Shown piece after piece: positions 48,462-60,560 of a DNA stretch of 64,000 nt. Where the stretch lies: assembly GCF_033958435.1 (NCBI RefSeq), contig NC_134167.1, positions 6,468,001-6,532,000 of the forward strand, in the 5' to 3' direction. A model generated the notes under the pieces. The model searched no databases, had not been told where the DNA came from, and was given only the letters and a program-made list of their open reading frames with translations. Positions within the stretch are counted from its first letter, which is position 1. Each line of letters begins with the position of its first letter. A program made the position numbers and the translations under genes. This DNA is from Carettochelys insculpta. Lineage: Eukaryota; Chordata; Testudines; Carettochelyidae.

Positions 48462-49283
48462 GTGGAGAGTGCTTTCAGGAATCCAAGAGGATGGCTTAGA
48501 TCCTATCAGCTCAGTAGGACACCAGCAAGCCCTGTAGGCTGGCTGACTCCTTAGCTTGCTCTGTGTTTTGAGGCGGGAGGATTCACCTCTTCTCGAAGTA
48601 AAAAGCCTCTGGAAAGGGTGCTGTAAGAAATCTTTACTTCATCCATCAGTCTATCAAGTTTGCTCCCTCCAGGATGAGCTGCAGGGCTCCACCCCAAACC
48701 CTGTGCATCCCTGGAAAGCAGTGAGAGAGAGCACCTATCTCTAACTATGATTGTGCTTGAGTCTACCCTTTTACCAAGGGCAAATAATGTAGCCCTTAAT
48801 CTCCCCTAGGCTGGAATGGGGAGTGATGCTTGTCACCCCTGTTGTACCCACACTGCCCCCCAGATCTGTTCCATATACTGAAGTGATGAGGACTAAGCTA
48901 GGATGAGATTTTTTCATTCAGTCCTGTTCTCTCATGGACCTGCAAAGGCTGACCCCTCTGGCCTAAGCCAAAGTCTCATGAAATGTCTGATGAAACAACC
49001 GTCATTTCTTGCAAGTACCTGATGTTCCAGTTGTCCTTGTTTTTCTTTTGAACTCCTTCCCCGTTTGTTAAATAGCCCTAGAGGTTAGGACAGTGAAAGA
49101 GCGGGTGAAAATTAAATAGACACCCATGCATGTGTTCAGAGCCCAAATGCTGTAGCTTAATTTTTTTTTTTCCTTTTCATATGTACCAAGAAACAAATCT
49201 ATTCTCGTGTGGGCAGTTTCTAGAGGGAGGAGATAGGAGCATGTGTGTTGCTAATCTGGTGCCTACCTTTTCTCTCTGTTCAG

Positions 49284-49469
49284 ATATCGAGAACGCCAGT
49301 GACATTGCCTTGTACTCTGGCCTGGGGGCTGCGGTTATTGCGGTAGCTGTGCTGGTTGTTGGCATCACGCTCTACAGACGCAGCCAGAGCGAGTATGGTG
49401 TGGATGTGATTGATTCATCTGCACTGACTGGAGGCTTCCAAACATTTAATTTTAAAACAGTCCGGCAAG
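49284..49469 (+). CDS. UNC5D: UNC5D exon: transmembrane helix and membrane-proximal cytoplasmic segment
   Basis: 186 nt, phase 1 to phase 1. It starts (N/D)[12 protein letters not shown] and includes an extracellular NAS sequon. A hydrophobic helix of about 20 residues ([19 protein letters not shown]) is followed by the stop-transfer pair RR. The cytoplasmic part reads [20 protein letters not shown] and NFKTVRQ. The DVID-SSAL stretch aligns with the caspase-cleaved DITD-SSA site of UNC5B, the switch for dependence-receptor signalling, so cleavage after this Asp is likely (inference). The acceptor is tctctgttcag and the donor gttagt at 49470. The [15 protein letters not shown] wording identifies UNC5D rather than UNC5A, B or C. 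Confidence 0.97.
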
Positions 49470-50527
49470 GTTAGTATTCTGATTTCATCATCTTCCCTCA
49501 CAGCTTCTGTTGAGAGATAGAGAATGATGTATCTGGAGGCATGAGCGAGCCGCCAGAACTGACTTGTGCAGAGCAAGGTGTGTGGGCTAGTGGCAAGGGT
49601 TGGGCCTGCCTGTTAGAATTCCCAGATCTTTTCCTGCCTCTGACACTAATTTCTATATGAACGCAGAAAAGCGATGGGTCTCTGTTTGCCTCAGCTTCTC
49701 CCCTTCCATGTGTTACAGAAGTAATGAGTAGATTAGTAGCTTTTCCTACTGCATTGACTGCTAATAAATGCAGAAATTACTATATACTGAAGTTCCGACT
49801 TCTTCTGTTTTTGTTTCCCAACTGAAGGTGATTAATTTTTCATTTATTATAGTCTTAAATTAAATACCCCAAGACAAACAGTTGTGATTATGTACTTGTT
49901 TCATTTTTTTTGTAAAAGGACTTTAAAAAGTCACTGATAGATATTACAAGATGTAAATAAAATACCACACTAAGAAGCAGTCAGTTTCCTGAAATATTTC
50001 CTTGGACGAAAAAAATGAGATTTTTTTACAGTGGAGATCTATATAAAATGTTGTATTTCTTTGGTTTGGGACCAGTACTCTTAAGTAGAACCTGGCCTTA
50101 TTGTTGGTGGGTGGATGCGTTGGTGGGGTGTGACACACTCTGCTTTCCAAGAGAGACATGCTCCACAGAGCATCCATAAATACAATTTGGGGATGCAGAG
50201 GAATTTTACTGATTTCCTTGCCTCTGAAAAGTGGTATGTAATTTTCATTACATCTTTTCATGTTGTCTGAGATCAGTTTATTTCACTTGAAAACTTGGTT
50301 TGTTTTAAAAATCTTGTTTTGGGTTTTGTGTGGGGATTTAGGTATGGTTTCAATGTTGCACAGACACCTTTGGCAGAGGTGCATTAAAAAGTGTATGCAG
50401 ACAGTTATTTTACTTTAGAATTCATTAGTTCTGCTGCAACTACTTTCTTTGTTTGCAAATATTCATTTTAAAAAACTCAGAAACATCCAAACAAAAAACC
50501 TCAAACCAGCCTGAGGATTTCGCATGA

Positions 50528-50937
50528 GTTACATTTACACAAGAGCAATCTTTTGACAGAAATTGCTGTAAGAAGATATCTTCTGAAAAAGCTTCTGTTG
50601 ACAGATCGAGGTCACACACAAAAGCATATCACTCTGCCCTGCTGCTCTCTCAATAGAACGGCCAACCAGAAGCACAGCAGTCAGGGATGCCCAGTGTTCT
50701 GGAAGCCCTGTCTGTTGACAGAGGGCCTCCTCCAGAGCGCCCACGCTGGCTTTTTGTCGACAGATTCTATTGAGAAAGGCACTCTGCCTCTAGGTGGAAC
50801 AACAGAACACTGCTGACACAGGTGTCACATTCTGTGGCTTTACTGTCAACAGAGGCTTTACTGTCAACAGAACACATTTGTAATGTGGACTGTCAATGAG
50901 TTTTGTTGACAAAACTCTCTCAAGTAGACATAGCCGT
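50528..50937. mobile_element. MITE-like element rich in 'tgttgaca' words
   Basis: The left part has 'gagttacatttacacaagag' and the right end, reversed, 'gctatgtctacttgagagag'. The interior repeats ctgttgacaga and its inverse several times. Related to 51811-52040. Confidence 0.6.
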
Positions 50938-51810
50938 GCAGGTTAAACCTCACCTCTCAACCGTACCTATAAGTTGCTATTTAATGTATTTTGGCCACAA
51001 GTTAACTACATATATGATCTTCTGATTTGTGGCATTTGTTCTTAGGCCAATTACAGCTTTGGTTTTCTCAGAACGCCACACATTAGGAATGAGAGTCAGA
51101 TACTCAGATAACGTGGTGATGATCATGATTTAAAAGTTGGACAGAGAGACCTCTAGGGAATTACAGTATCCTCCCTCAAACTGGAAACGTCTTTTTTTTT
51201 TTCTCTTCAGTGTATTTTGGGTGGTTTTTTTGGCATAACTTTTAAAACTGGAAACCTTAACTATAGAGAGACAGAGTCTATTTCCCCAAACTAGCTCTCA
51301 GGAATGACACAGTTGGCTCTGAGCTGTGCCCAAGGTGGCTTGCTGCGAATATAGCCTGATTGTTGGGCACAGGGCAGGGCCCAAGGCAACCAACTGACTC
51401 AGTTTGCCCTAAGGCCAGGCCTGACCTGACTTCAATATATAGGGAAAGATGGCGTGTAACTTGAGTAAAACTAGCACACTCAGCTCCCATACCAAGAGGA
51501 AAAGAACATGTCAGAAGTATGAGAACTGAGGGGGAAAAGAGCAGCTCTAATCTGCAAATTTTAGCAGTGGAACAGTCCTTTGGGAACAATGGAGATATGG
51601 CATAAATTAGAGCAAACCCGTGGTCAACTTTTTCACGCTGAGGCAGTAATAGCTATCCCAGAGGAACACTTTGATCCACATGTAGCAGAGAAGACTCCAT
51701 CCCACATTATTCACAATTTGGATTCATTAATTGATGACTTCATGTGATATTCTCAAATCGTAACATTTCTAGTTGAGAATAATCTTTTTAGTAATCCCTC
51801 ATCCATTTCA

Positions 51811-52040
51811 GATATGTCCACACTAGAGAGTTTTGTCAACTAAACTCGCAGAGCATCTACACTCAAAATGCATTTTGTCAAAAGAAACTGTTGACAAAAA
51901 AGCCGGGTATATGCTCTGGTGGCCCTTTTGTCAACAGTGCATCAAAAGATCAATCTGCTTTTATGTGTAAATGCGATCTGGCAATAGAAGCTTTATCAGA
52001 ACATCTCTTCCGACAGTAACTTGTGTAGATGTGACCTTAG
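51811..52040. mobile_element. MITE-like element, relative of 50528-50937
   Basis: It starts gatatgtccacactagagag and ends gtgtagatgtgacctta. It shares 'ttttgtcaa', 'ctgttgacaaaa' and 'tttgtcaacagtg' with the neighbour 870 bp upstream. About 230 bp. Confidence 0.6.
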
Positions 52041-52087
52041 AAGAAGGGACTAGTTCTGTTGATATTAGCATGTGATATATTAGCAGT

Positions 52088-52365
52088 AGAATCGTAGAAT
52101 CACAGGGCTGGAAGGGACCTCAGGAGATCATCTAGTCCAGCCCCCTGCTTCAAGTAGGATCAACCCCCCACTAAGTCATCCCAGCCAGGGCCTTGTCAAG
52201 CCAGGACTTAAAAACCTTGAGGGATGGAGAATCCACCACCTCTCTAGACGACACATTCCAATGCTTCACCATCCTCTTGGTGAAGTAGTTTTTCCTAATA
52301 TGTAACCTACACCTCTCCCTCTTTAACTTCAGACCATTGCTCCTTGTTCTGCCATCTGACACCAC
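52088..52365 (-). mobile_element. CR1 LINE 3' end, minus orientation
   Basis: The reverse complement carries the end of ORF2 (RLHIRKNYFTKRMVKHWN, SLKVFKSWLDKALAGMT followed by a stop) and the short CR1 3' UTR finishing 'gattctacgattct' at 52088. It appears younger than the 28977 fragment. Confidence 0.92.
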
Positions 52366-54344
52366 TGTCAGTAGGAGTGTGTTAAGTACAGTATACATAC
52401 AGAAAACGACAAATTCTTATCTAGTCTATCTATATCATATTTAACTGAGGAATGGTGAAACTTGCGAATTGCCTTATTTTGGGAGGAGAAAGCTGGTGTG
52501 GATGAGTATTCATTTTACATCAGAAACTAATCATTATGAACAGTCAGTTGTATGTTCTTATGTATGCAAACATCCAAATATACTCCATTTCTTTAATGGC
52601 ATCTGAGCAGGAGAAAATATACCAAGAATCTCTGCTAATGTGTTATAGTAACGGCAACATCATTTTATAAAGAGTAACTAAAAGCCAGATCTTTGGTATG
52701 ACTCCCCCCACTCCTACTTTTTTTTAAATGGTGAGAGATGCAAAGAAAGACTTTAAATGAAAATAAGTATAATTTTAAAGAGAAATCATATCAAAGGCAG
52801 CATCTGGTTAGAAATATGCATTAGAGCAGTCATCACCCACAATGAGTAAGCAGCTAAGATGTCTATTGCCTAATTTGTCAGTGGTGCTGGGGAAAATATT
52901 CAGTGGATGATAGAACTGCAGCAGAACATTTGTCTACAATTCAGGCTTTTGTAGCAGATTAGACACATATCTGTTGATCCAAGCATGAAATTAAAGGATC
53001 GTCTAGTATATTGGAATGGGGCTTCTGAGTGATCCAAATTCAACACTTTTTGATACTGACAAGGATGTTTGCTGTCCAACCTGAGACACATTAAAAGGGC
53101 CCAATTTTCAAAGTATCCCTAGGCTCAGTACTTTCTGAAAATCTGATGCTTTTTAAAACTTGGGAGCCTCAAAAATTGCAAGCCTTTTTTGAAAATTTGA
53201 CCTTACATTTATTGATTTTGTGCCTCTTTCCCCTGGTGTTCTTTGAGTCAATCAGCACCCAGAATTAGACTGGGAGTCAAATTTCCTGCATAATTGTGGT
53301 CCCTCATTTCTGGTCAACCTAGTTTCTTTCAAGCCTGAATCCAGACCTACTTATAGGCTCGCTGAACCAGCCACTATTTAGACGTGTTTTCATTTGACTC
53401 CTGGGTTATATTTACTTTAACTCTGCCTGTATCACAGAAAACACAGTAAGTATCCTTTAACTATTGCATTGTTCGATTGCTTTTGAGACATTGCCCCATG
53501 TGACTCTGATTTCTGAAAACATCAGAAGAGGAGAGGGAAGCTGGATGGGTGGTGGTAGAGAAGTCTGAAAAAAGATGTCAGTCTGATGAATTCCTTGATA
53601 TTTCTTTAGGAATTATCAAACAAGGATAAAATCTTGTGTCCCGAAATCTGAGTGTTCTCAAAATATTATGTTTTATAGAACGTCTCTGAGGCTGGGTTGT
53701 TTAAAACTGATCTCTTAAACTCATAGAACTGAGTGGTAGAGGAGTACTGGCCAGATATAAAATTTGGTTGATTTATTACTGAAGCATATATCCTGCAATG
53801 GACGTTGTGCCAGCAGATCCTAGGCACCTGTGTATATCCACTTAACCGAGGTTGCCTGTGGGCTCTGCCTATATAGAGCTCATTGCAAGAGAAGCAACTA
53901 CATCAGAAAATATTTCTGCTTTAACATTTGTGTAACCAAACAGAATATTTTCCAGAATCTGATATGATTTTATGCTTTATGTTGCCTGCACTGATTTTAA
54001 AAGCTTAACCATGAAAAGAAGAGGCAGACACATTATGTTCTAAGTACCATATATGGGATGGATACATTGCAACAAATGATCATTAGATGCACATAGATAC
54101 CAAGGGCCCTAACCTCAGCTGATGTGAGTTGGCATTGATGTGAGTTGCCCATTAAAGCCAAAAAGAGTTAAACCACATAAGAACCAGGTGCCCAAAATTG
54201 TGTGGTTAATCTAGAGCTAACTAGGTCTTTTCTAGACTGGACACAGAATTATTACCATAAAAGGAACCTATAATTTGGACTGAAGTGAATAACAAAAGGA
54301 TTAGCACAACCACCTTTGCAAATGGAATATTGTCCATTTCTAGT

Positions 54345-54620
54345 CTAGAAACTTTCATCTGAGGATCTCCGGGTACTTTACAAACATTAATTTAGCCTCG
54401 CAACTCCCATCTTTATCAATTTTTTTAAACATATAAGGTAGGATTTTCAAAAGCACCTCCTTGATTTATGAGCGCAAGCCCAAAGGGCTTTTGACAATTC
54501 CAGTAAAAGAGACTTGTCCAAGATCATACAGCGAACAAGAAGTTGTAGGTTCTATGCCTAGTTTTGGCACTAACACCCAGTCCCCTGGTTAAACCACTAG
54601 ACCACACTCCCAAATTGTAA
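54345..54620 (-). repeat. MIR-type SINE, minus orientation
   Basis: 'cttgtccaagatcatacagc' and 'ggttctatgcctagttttgg', then 'ggttaaaccactagaccaca', are the reverse of the MIR core and tRNA-derived head. It ends about 200 bp before the UNC5D linker exon acceptor. The left part (54430-54500) may belong to another old repeat. Confidence 0.65.
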
Positions 54621-54816
54621 GATGTAGCATAAAATGGAAGCTTGAACATACTTTTCCCTATATGTGTGTGTAGAACTCCACTTTCCTCTGCTGTTTTCCC
54701 TATTTCTCAAATTAAATACAAGGATGTAAGCATTTTATTTTTTAGGCACCACTATGTGCATAACAATTTCCCTTGTATGTAAGATAGTAACTGAGTACTC
54801 AATTTCCGATCTGCAG

Positions 54817-55194
54817 GTAACTCACTGCTTCTGAATTCATCCATGCAACCTGACTTGACTGTAAGCAGAACATACAGCGGACCGATCTGCCTGCAAGACC
54901 CCATGGACAAAGAGCTCATGACAGAATCTTCACTCTTTAACCCCTTGTCAGACATCAAGGTCAAAGTTCAGAGTTCATTCATGGTTTCCCTGGGGGTGAC
55001 GGAGCGGGCTGAATATCATGGAAAGGCACATCCTGGAACATTTGCCCATGGGAACAACAGAGGCTTCACCACAATACATGCCAGGAACAAAACCACATAC
55101 ATTCAGAATCTGTCATCTCTTTCAACAAGAAGTGAGCTGAAAACAACTGGCATTTTTGGCCACCTGGGTGGCCGTTTAGTGATACCAAACACAG
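54817..55194 (+). CDS. UNC5D: UNC5D exon: cytoplasmic linker and start of ZU5 domain
   Basis: 378 nt, phase 1 to phase 1, 126 codons' worth. It opens [20 protein letters not shown], continues through a linker with [19 protein letters not shown] and [15 protein letters not shown], and ends [15 protein letters not shown], the first strand of ZU5. The linker is rich in Ser, Thr and Asn and is probably disordered. The acceptor follows gatctgcag; the donor is gtgggt at 55195. If the intron were retained, the frame would run about 14 more codons and stop at 55238, truncating the receptor before ZU5. Linker sequence differs widely among UNC5 paralogues, so this exon is strong evidence for UNC5D. Confidence 0.97.
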
Positions 55195-55918
55195 GTGGGT
55201 TGATCATTTGCTTTCAAAAGTGGAAAAGAAAGATGTGACCCAACCCCTTTTGCTTTACAGTGTTTGTGATGTAAATAATGATAAATAATCTGATAGGAAC
55301 ACCCAAGATTACAGTCAGGGCCAGATTCCATGCTGATAAGTGGGCATTGCATCTGAGCTATTACAATCCAACACCTTCTCCTGGCCTCCTCCATGTGAAA
55401 CTTGAGTCTAGAGGATTCCCTTTTTTTTTTTTTTTTTTTAACTGGGTTCATGATCCCAACACAGAGCTCCACTCAGGAGCTCCAATTTATCCATCACAGT
55501 CTACTTATATCAATGGCTGAGCCAATGAACATTGATGGATATCAGGATGATACTCCCAAAAAATCTATGGGCTCTCATAATGATGAGACCATTGAGGAGA
55601 GCCACTGTTCACAATGAAAACTGCTGTGCATGGCTACAGCTGTTAGTATACTTAGTTTGTTGTTTATTTTTGGATTTTTCCCTGGTTGTTTGTTTTTTCC
55701 TTTCTGAGCTCTGCTCTAAAAGGAAATTCCCATAGTACCTGATTTCCAAATTATCTGCCTGCTCACTATTAGGTTGAGTATCAGAATTTGGTTTGAAATG
55801 AAGGAGTTCAGATCGTATCTCCAACAGTTGATTGTTTTATGGCTTTTGAGCTTTGTAACTTAGAGTGAGTTTCTGGACGTAGTTGTGCTAAAAGGAAATG
55901 GAGTTTTTTAAACTTATC

Positions 55919-56090
55919 ATAGAATCATAGGACTGGAATGGACCTTAAGAGGTCATCGAGTCCAGCCCCCTCCTCGAAGCAGGATCAACCCCAACTAAGT
56001 CATCCCAGCCAGGACTTTTCAAGCCTGGACTTAAAAACCTCTAGGGATGGAGATTCCACCACCTCTCTAGGCAATGCATTCCAGTGCTAA
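55919..56090 (-). mobile_element. CR1 LINE 3' end, minus orientation
   Basis: 'atagaatcataggactggaa' at the left border and 'aagcaggatcaaccccaact' inside are the reverse of the CR1 3' UTR, ending with the tail of ORF2 (SLEVFKSWLEKS-like). About 170 bp. Confidence 0.9.
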
Positions 56091-56994
56091 ACTTGCACCA
56101 CTGTGTAAAACTAATTTAGAATCAAATAAGTGATATTAAAATTGCATTTCAACAGCATACTACACTGTTCCCGTGCCTTTATGTGGAACTGACTATACCT
56201 TTTGGTGCTTATATTTTTTGTGGCAAAATGGTATATGTGTCAGCTGGAAATAATGGCATCAGACCCGTTCTAATTGGGCACCTTTTGGGTACTAGCAATC
56301 CTTGACTTGAGATTCACTTTAGACCAGAGTTTGATTTCACTTGACAACTTTTGTTCTGTGCATCCAGGCCTGTCTCTTACTGTTTGTTTGAATGAAATGC
56401 CATTTACAGCCCTCCACTTCATATTTCACTGCCACTTAAAAATATCATCAGAAACATAGTTTGTATTTGGAAGAGATTGCTAGTAATGTGTAATTAAAAG
56501 TGATAATAGCACACAGCAATTTGTAATGCATGCAGGGCATTTGTTTTTCTATGGAGGATTTGTATGTTCAGAATGGACATTAAAAAGATAAGTCAGTGTA
56601 GCTATTAAAAGTGATGATGGGTAAAAGAATTCTTATCATGCATTAGAGTACTTTAAATAATGTTCATCCCACAAAGAAAATAAAGTGAAGGTGTATTTGA
56701 TCCAGGAAAATTATCCTTTTTTCCTCTGTATCACTAATCTGAAATAAAATCTTACAGACAATTGCAAATCATAGTAGCATCTCACTGATTTGCTATTTCA
56801 AGGTGTGCAAGGGTGACATATTGAAAGAATCTGGAATTTATTCTTTCCTTCCTCTTTTGTTAGCTTTAAAAGAATGTAAGTCCATTATGGTCTCAGTGGA
56901 ACAGGTTCCCATTTACACCGTTGTAAGCAGGAAGCATATCAGACCATGATCTGCAACGACTTTTGTGCGTGTGTAACGTTGGGAGGAGGTATCA

Positions 56995-57320
56995 AAACTG
57001 GGACCTCTACAGCTGAATCATGGACCTCTCACACATAGTTCCAAAGCACCAGGGTTCAATTCCGCCTGGTGATTTTACAAGTGGGGGCTCAACTGTGATG
57101 TCTCTAAAGCTCAGGCCATACTTCCTCAGCAAGGGAGAGTATGTAATCCACACACCTTCTGGTTGTATTGTTCTGGCCCCAAGACCACTTAGAGAGAGAA
57201 TAATCAGTCTGTTCTATGGCCATAGTTAATGGGCTGAGGGTTTATAGCACATGCTGTAAAGGTTTGTGTACAAAACTCCTTAGGTCCCAGGTTTGATTCT
57301 GCCTGTTGGCATTACACATT
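56995..57320 (+). repeat. Possible tRNA-derived SINE, two units
   Basis: Two B-box-like words occur, gggttcaattccgcctgg (57052-57069) and caggtttgattctgcctg (57289-57306). Each is preceded by plausible head sequence ('aaagcaccagggttc', 'ccttaggtcccaggtttg'). This suggests two tRNA-related heads, as in turtle polymerase III SINEs. No A box or intact cloverleaf could be fitted by eye, so it is not a tRNA gene. Confidence 0.45.
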
Positions 57321-58138
57321 TGCACTAAAAGAAATGGAAATCTCTGTAAATCTACGTTTGGTTTTGAAAGTGTTCTATCCTTTATGAGTCACCCCTCGCC
57401 CAGCCGATTCAATTGAAAGAAAAATAAAATGTTTGCCAATGTAGCATTGAGTAAAATATGCTCAAGAAAACAGTAAACAATTAATTGAAGTTTGCAAGCT
57501 ATAAGAACCTTTACTGATCACAAGCTTCATAACATTCATAGATATTTAGGTGGATAGCATGGGGGCAAAGAAGAAAGCACAAATTGGCTATTTTTTTTAA
57601 GATGGTTTAACCCAGCAGATTTTGGAGTTGTAGCAAAACTTAGTTTAAAGGTTAAGGAAGTCATGCATGTATTTGTTATGCAAAATAACTAGAGGACTTG
57701 GGACAGGTTTTTCTGTGATCAAATAAGTCTGTCAGGTATCAGGTGTTCTTCACTGCTCAAGTCATAGGTAACTGCTGGAGTGAAATGTCAAAAATAGAAA
57801 CTTTGTCTACTATCCTAATGCTCTAGGGCCTACAAAATTTACCATTTTTTAACTTCATAATGTGGAGCTCTCATCCTGATGGCACAGAAAGTCAGTTGCA
57901 TATAGTCACTGTGTTCTTGTTCCTATGTTTATGCTTCTGGGTTAAAAGATGGCATCAGATCTCTGACTGAAGTGAAGTGATCATTTCAGGCCACCTCTAA
58001 GCTCTGTAAATAAGCTCAGACCCAATTTGCAGATGTCTGAATGATGCTCAACTTTACGTTTGCAAATGTCAAGCTACTTTTGTGAACATCAGGCAATGAA
58101 GTGCTGGCCCTTTAAAATTCTTCCTGTCTTGAAGGAGA

Positions 58139-58420
58139 AGGGGTCTACACAAGGAGATAAAATTGATTTTTAGATACTATGAGAATTGCATAGCTGGAGT
58201 CAACTTATATAAACTCAATTTTTGTGACTGTCCTCACAGCAGGAGGTCAATGGGAGAAACTCTACCATCAATTTCTCTTACTTCTCATGACTGGCAGGAG
58301 TACCAGGGTTGATGGCGGTACCGTGATAGTTCGATTTAGTGCATCCCCACTAGGCATGCTAAATCGAACCCGGGAACATTGACCACTAGTGCTTCTATCT
58401 TCCGTTAAATGTAGATGTAC
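58139..58420. mobile_element. MITE-like element, related to 30619-30914
   Basis: It starts near gggtctacacaaggagata and ends ccgttaaatgtagatgtac. The interior shares 'aggaggtcaatgggagaa', 'tctcatgactggcaggagt' and 'tgctaaatcgaacccgg' with the 30619 element. The (GT) run at 58421-58434 follows. Confidence 0.65.
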
Positions 58421-60233
58421 TCTGTGTGTGTGTGTACGGGAGGGATTCACCCTGTGAAGGGTCAAAGATTTTTTTTTAAATGCTTCATAAATGGGAAATT
58501 TCAAAGGCAGAGAAAGCATCTAACCACCATCTACTTTCACTGGGAATTAACTGAGTAAACTGCCCTATATGCCTTTAAAAATCCACATCTTAATTCTTTT
58601 GGGATGTTGAGAAAATCCTGCAATGTTTGACTTTGTCTATCCCATTCTCGTGGAGGAAAATGTTTGCCCTGCAGTTAGTCCTAAACATCAAAGTGTGTGC
58701 CTGCAACAATAAAGAGAGAGAGCTGTGCATAAGAGATGATCATAAACAAGGTGTCTAACCAAAGTAATGTTTGCCATGCCTCTCTTATTTTGAAATTAAG
58801 ACCTAGTTAAAAATGAATCTCATTGCCAGGAGGCTCTGAGCAGAGTTCTTTCCCCCTCAATGTTCCACATTCTTAGCACAAGTGAAAGAGACTAATGATA
58901 GCCAGCATGTTACTGAATAATGTTCATAAATTGGAAGCACAAATAACTTATTTTATAATGAGTCTTAGGCTGCATGACTATACAGCAGCTCTCAGGCTTA
59001 CAGGAGTACAGCTCACACATCAGTAATGTTATTAAAAGGGTTCCATCTCTCCATTGATATTATAATCATCAACTTGTATGCTTTTTTACTCTAGCACTGG
59101 TTCTTCTGATGAAGGACGGTGTGAGATCTTTATTATTTGAGGTGGAGGAAGATACCCTGAGGTTTTATTTTTGCAAAGGATGTTTTTGTCATGCCTAACC
59201 AGTTCATTTCTTACCATAAGCAAGAAGATGCATTAAAGAGAACTGTGCTCAGTGGTCCCTTATCTGTTAACTGATGTAAAAGATTTTTTACTCTGCAGCA
59301 ATTGCTTTGAAGTAAAAGCTCAGGAACGCCACGTGTGTTGTGGGGCTGGGTTGGGCTGAGCTTCTTTGGGTTTGCAGTGGACTGTATACACCTAGAAAAA
59401 AGCTACTGAGGATTTTAAATTGTGAGTCTTTCCTTTTATGAATAAATGCTATATCTGCTGACCATACATGATATTGCGTTTAAGACAAAATGATAGAAGT
59501 ACATGGCTCTGAGGATTTTTAAATGGGACAAAGATTCTTTCATCTTTGAATGCAACCCCAATAAACACATCTCACTCAAAAGCGACTAAAAGTCATTTGA
59601 ATCTGATGGCTGTGTTAAACAAGTTAGTGGTTTCATTATGTCCCCACTAGGAAATTGTTTTGAGACCACCCTCACAACTGGAACTAGACAGAACCTTTGT
59701 TGGCAATCTCAGAAAAGGGGCTAAGGACTGAATGAACCCAGGAGACTGAAGTCCTCTAGCTGACATAGCGGAATCTCTCCTGGCCAGGTGATTTTGATAG
59801 CAGAATTGGCAGGACATATTTCTATGTCTACAGGTGAAGAGAGGAGTTCAGTCATCAAGGTTATGCATCCTACATCTTTCACTGCTGCAAAAATACCCCA
59901 GAGACTGCTCTTTCAAAACCTTGGGGGCAGACACATTGCCATTGTATGTGTGAGTATAAAGGTTAGCCCAGTAAGGACTGATTCTAATAAGGGTCTTTGG
60001 GAGATATTGTCATGCAAAGAAAAAAGCAAAGCATTTTTATAAGATATATTTTCTTAATTTGAGAATGGCCAATCCTATGCTATCATTTTAGAGAGGCTTT
60101 TTGCTACAGCATTCTACATTCAAGTGGCTATATTTGAGAGTCAATTCGTGAGGTTTTTCTTTTACGTCCCAAGTATTTCCAGAAGTTTTGGATTTGTGAA
60201 GTCCAACAATAACCTCTAAATTTTGTATCATAG

Positions 60234-60318
60234 GAGTCAGTTTGCTGATACCACATGGAGCTATCCCTGAAGAGAGCTCATGGGAAATCTATCTGACCAT
60301 CAGTCAAGGGGAATCCAG
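60234..60318 (+). CDS. UNC5D: UNC5D exon: ZU5 domain, early strands
   Basis: 85 nt, phase 1 in and phase 2 out. It encodes (G)[19 protein letters not shown] and TISQGES; IP-x-GAIP is the hallmark of the ZU5 fold shared by UNC5, ankyrins and ZO-1. In UNC5, ZU5 packs against UPA and the death domain in an autoinhibited cytoplasmic module (known from UNC5B). The acceptor is ttgtatcatag at 60233 with a weak, interrupted pyrimidine tract; the donor is gtgaga at 60319. The next constitutive ZU5 exon was not found before the window end. Confidence 0.95.
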
Positions 60319-60463
60319 GTGAGAAACCAATAAAAATCACATGGCAAGATCATCCAAAATACAAAACACAATCACAGCAAAAAAAATTTGATAACCATCC
60401 TACTAATATTGGAATATGTGGGCCTCATTCCACCCTTCCTTACCCTAGTATGGCTGTTGACTT

Positions 60464-60560
60464 CATAAAACAATGAGGAGTCCTTTGGCACTTTAAAGAC
60501 TAACAGATTTATTCAGGCGTAAGCTTTCATGGGTCAAAACCACTTTGTCAGATGCATGGA
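60464..60560 (+). mobile_element. Short retroposon, 5'-truncated
   Basis: 'caatgaggagtcctttggca', 'ctttaaagactaacagattt', 'gcgtaagctttcatgggtc' and 'gtcagatgcatgg' are the 3' two-thirds of the family at 23122. It lies 145 bp downstream of the ZU5 exon's donor site. Confidence 0.7.

Larger units (their letters stand above)
38632..49283 (+). other. UNC5D intron between micro-exon and transmembrane exon (10.7 kb)
   Basis: It holds the MITE at 39260, the 440-bp palindrome at 39664, a probable LTR at 42620-43770, MIR and CR1 fragments, a retroposon, a MITE at 46946 and a hAT-like copy at 48259. In 40106-42600, 44271-45980, 46607-46940 and 47220-48250 I see nothing beyond AT-rich sequence and short homopolymer runs. 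Confidence 0.7.
49470..54816 (+). other. UNC5D intron after the transmembrane exon (5.3 kb)
   Basis: It contains a MIR-like fragment (about 49590-49740), two related MITE-like elements (50528 and 51811), a CR1 3' end (52088) and an inverted MIR (54345). 51000-51810 and 52366-54340 hold nothing I can name. 53090-53220 has words such as 'cccaattttcaaagtatccc' seen in an old palindromic amniote repeat. Confidence 0.7.
55195..60233 (+). other. UNC5D intron inside the ZU5 coding region (5.0 kb)
   Basis: It contains a T21 run (55419-55439), a CR1 end (55919), a tRNA-like SINE (56995-57320) and a MITE (58139). 56095-56990, 57330-58135 and 58425-60230 hold no recognisable exon or repeat. The ORF at 59788-60042 has no family resemblance and is treated as chance. 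Confidence 0.7.

Noticed and set aside
49130..49474. Start codon at 49130 as an alternative UNC5D start
   Set aside because: The ATG and following 50 codons are intronic and precede a good acceptor at 49283; no promoter-like sequence was seen.
57052..57069. tRNA gene based on a B-box-like word
   Set aside because: No matching A box or cloverleaf stems could be fitted; two similar words 240 bp apart fit a tRNA-derived SINE better.
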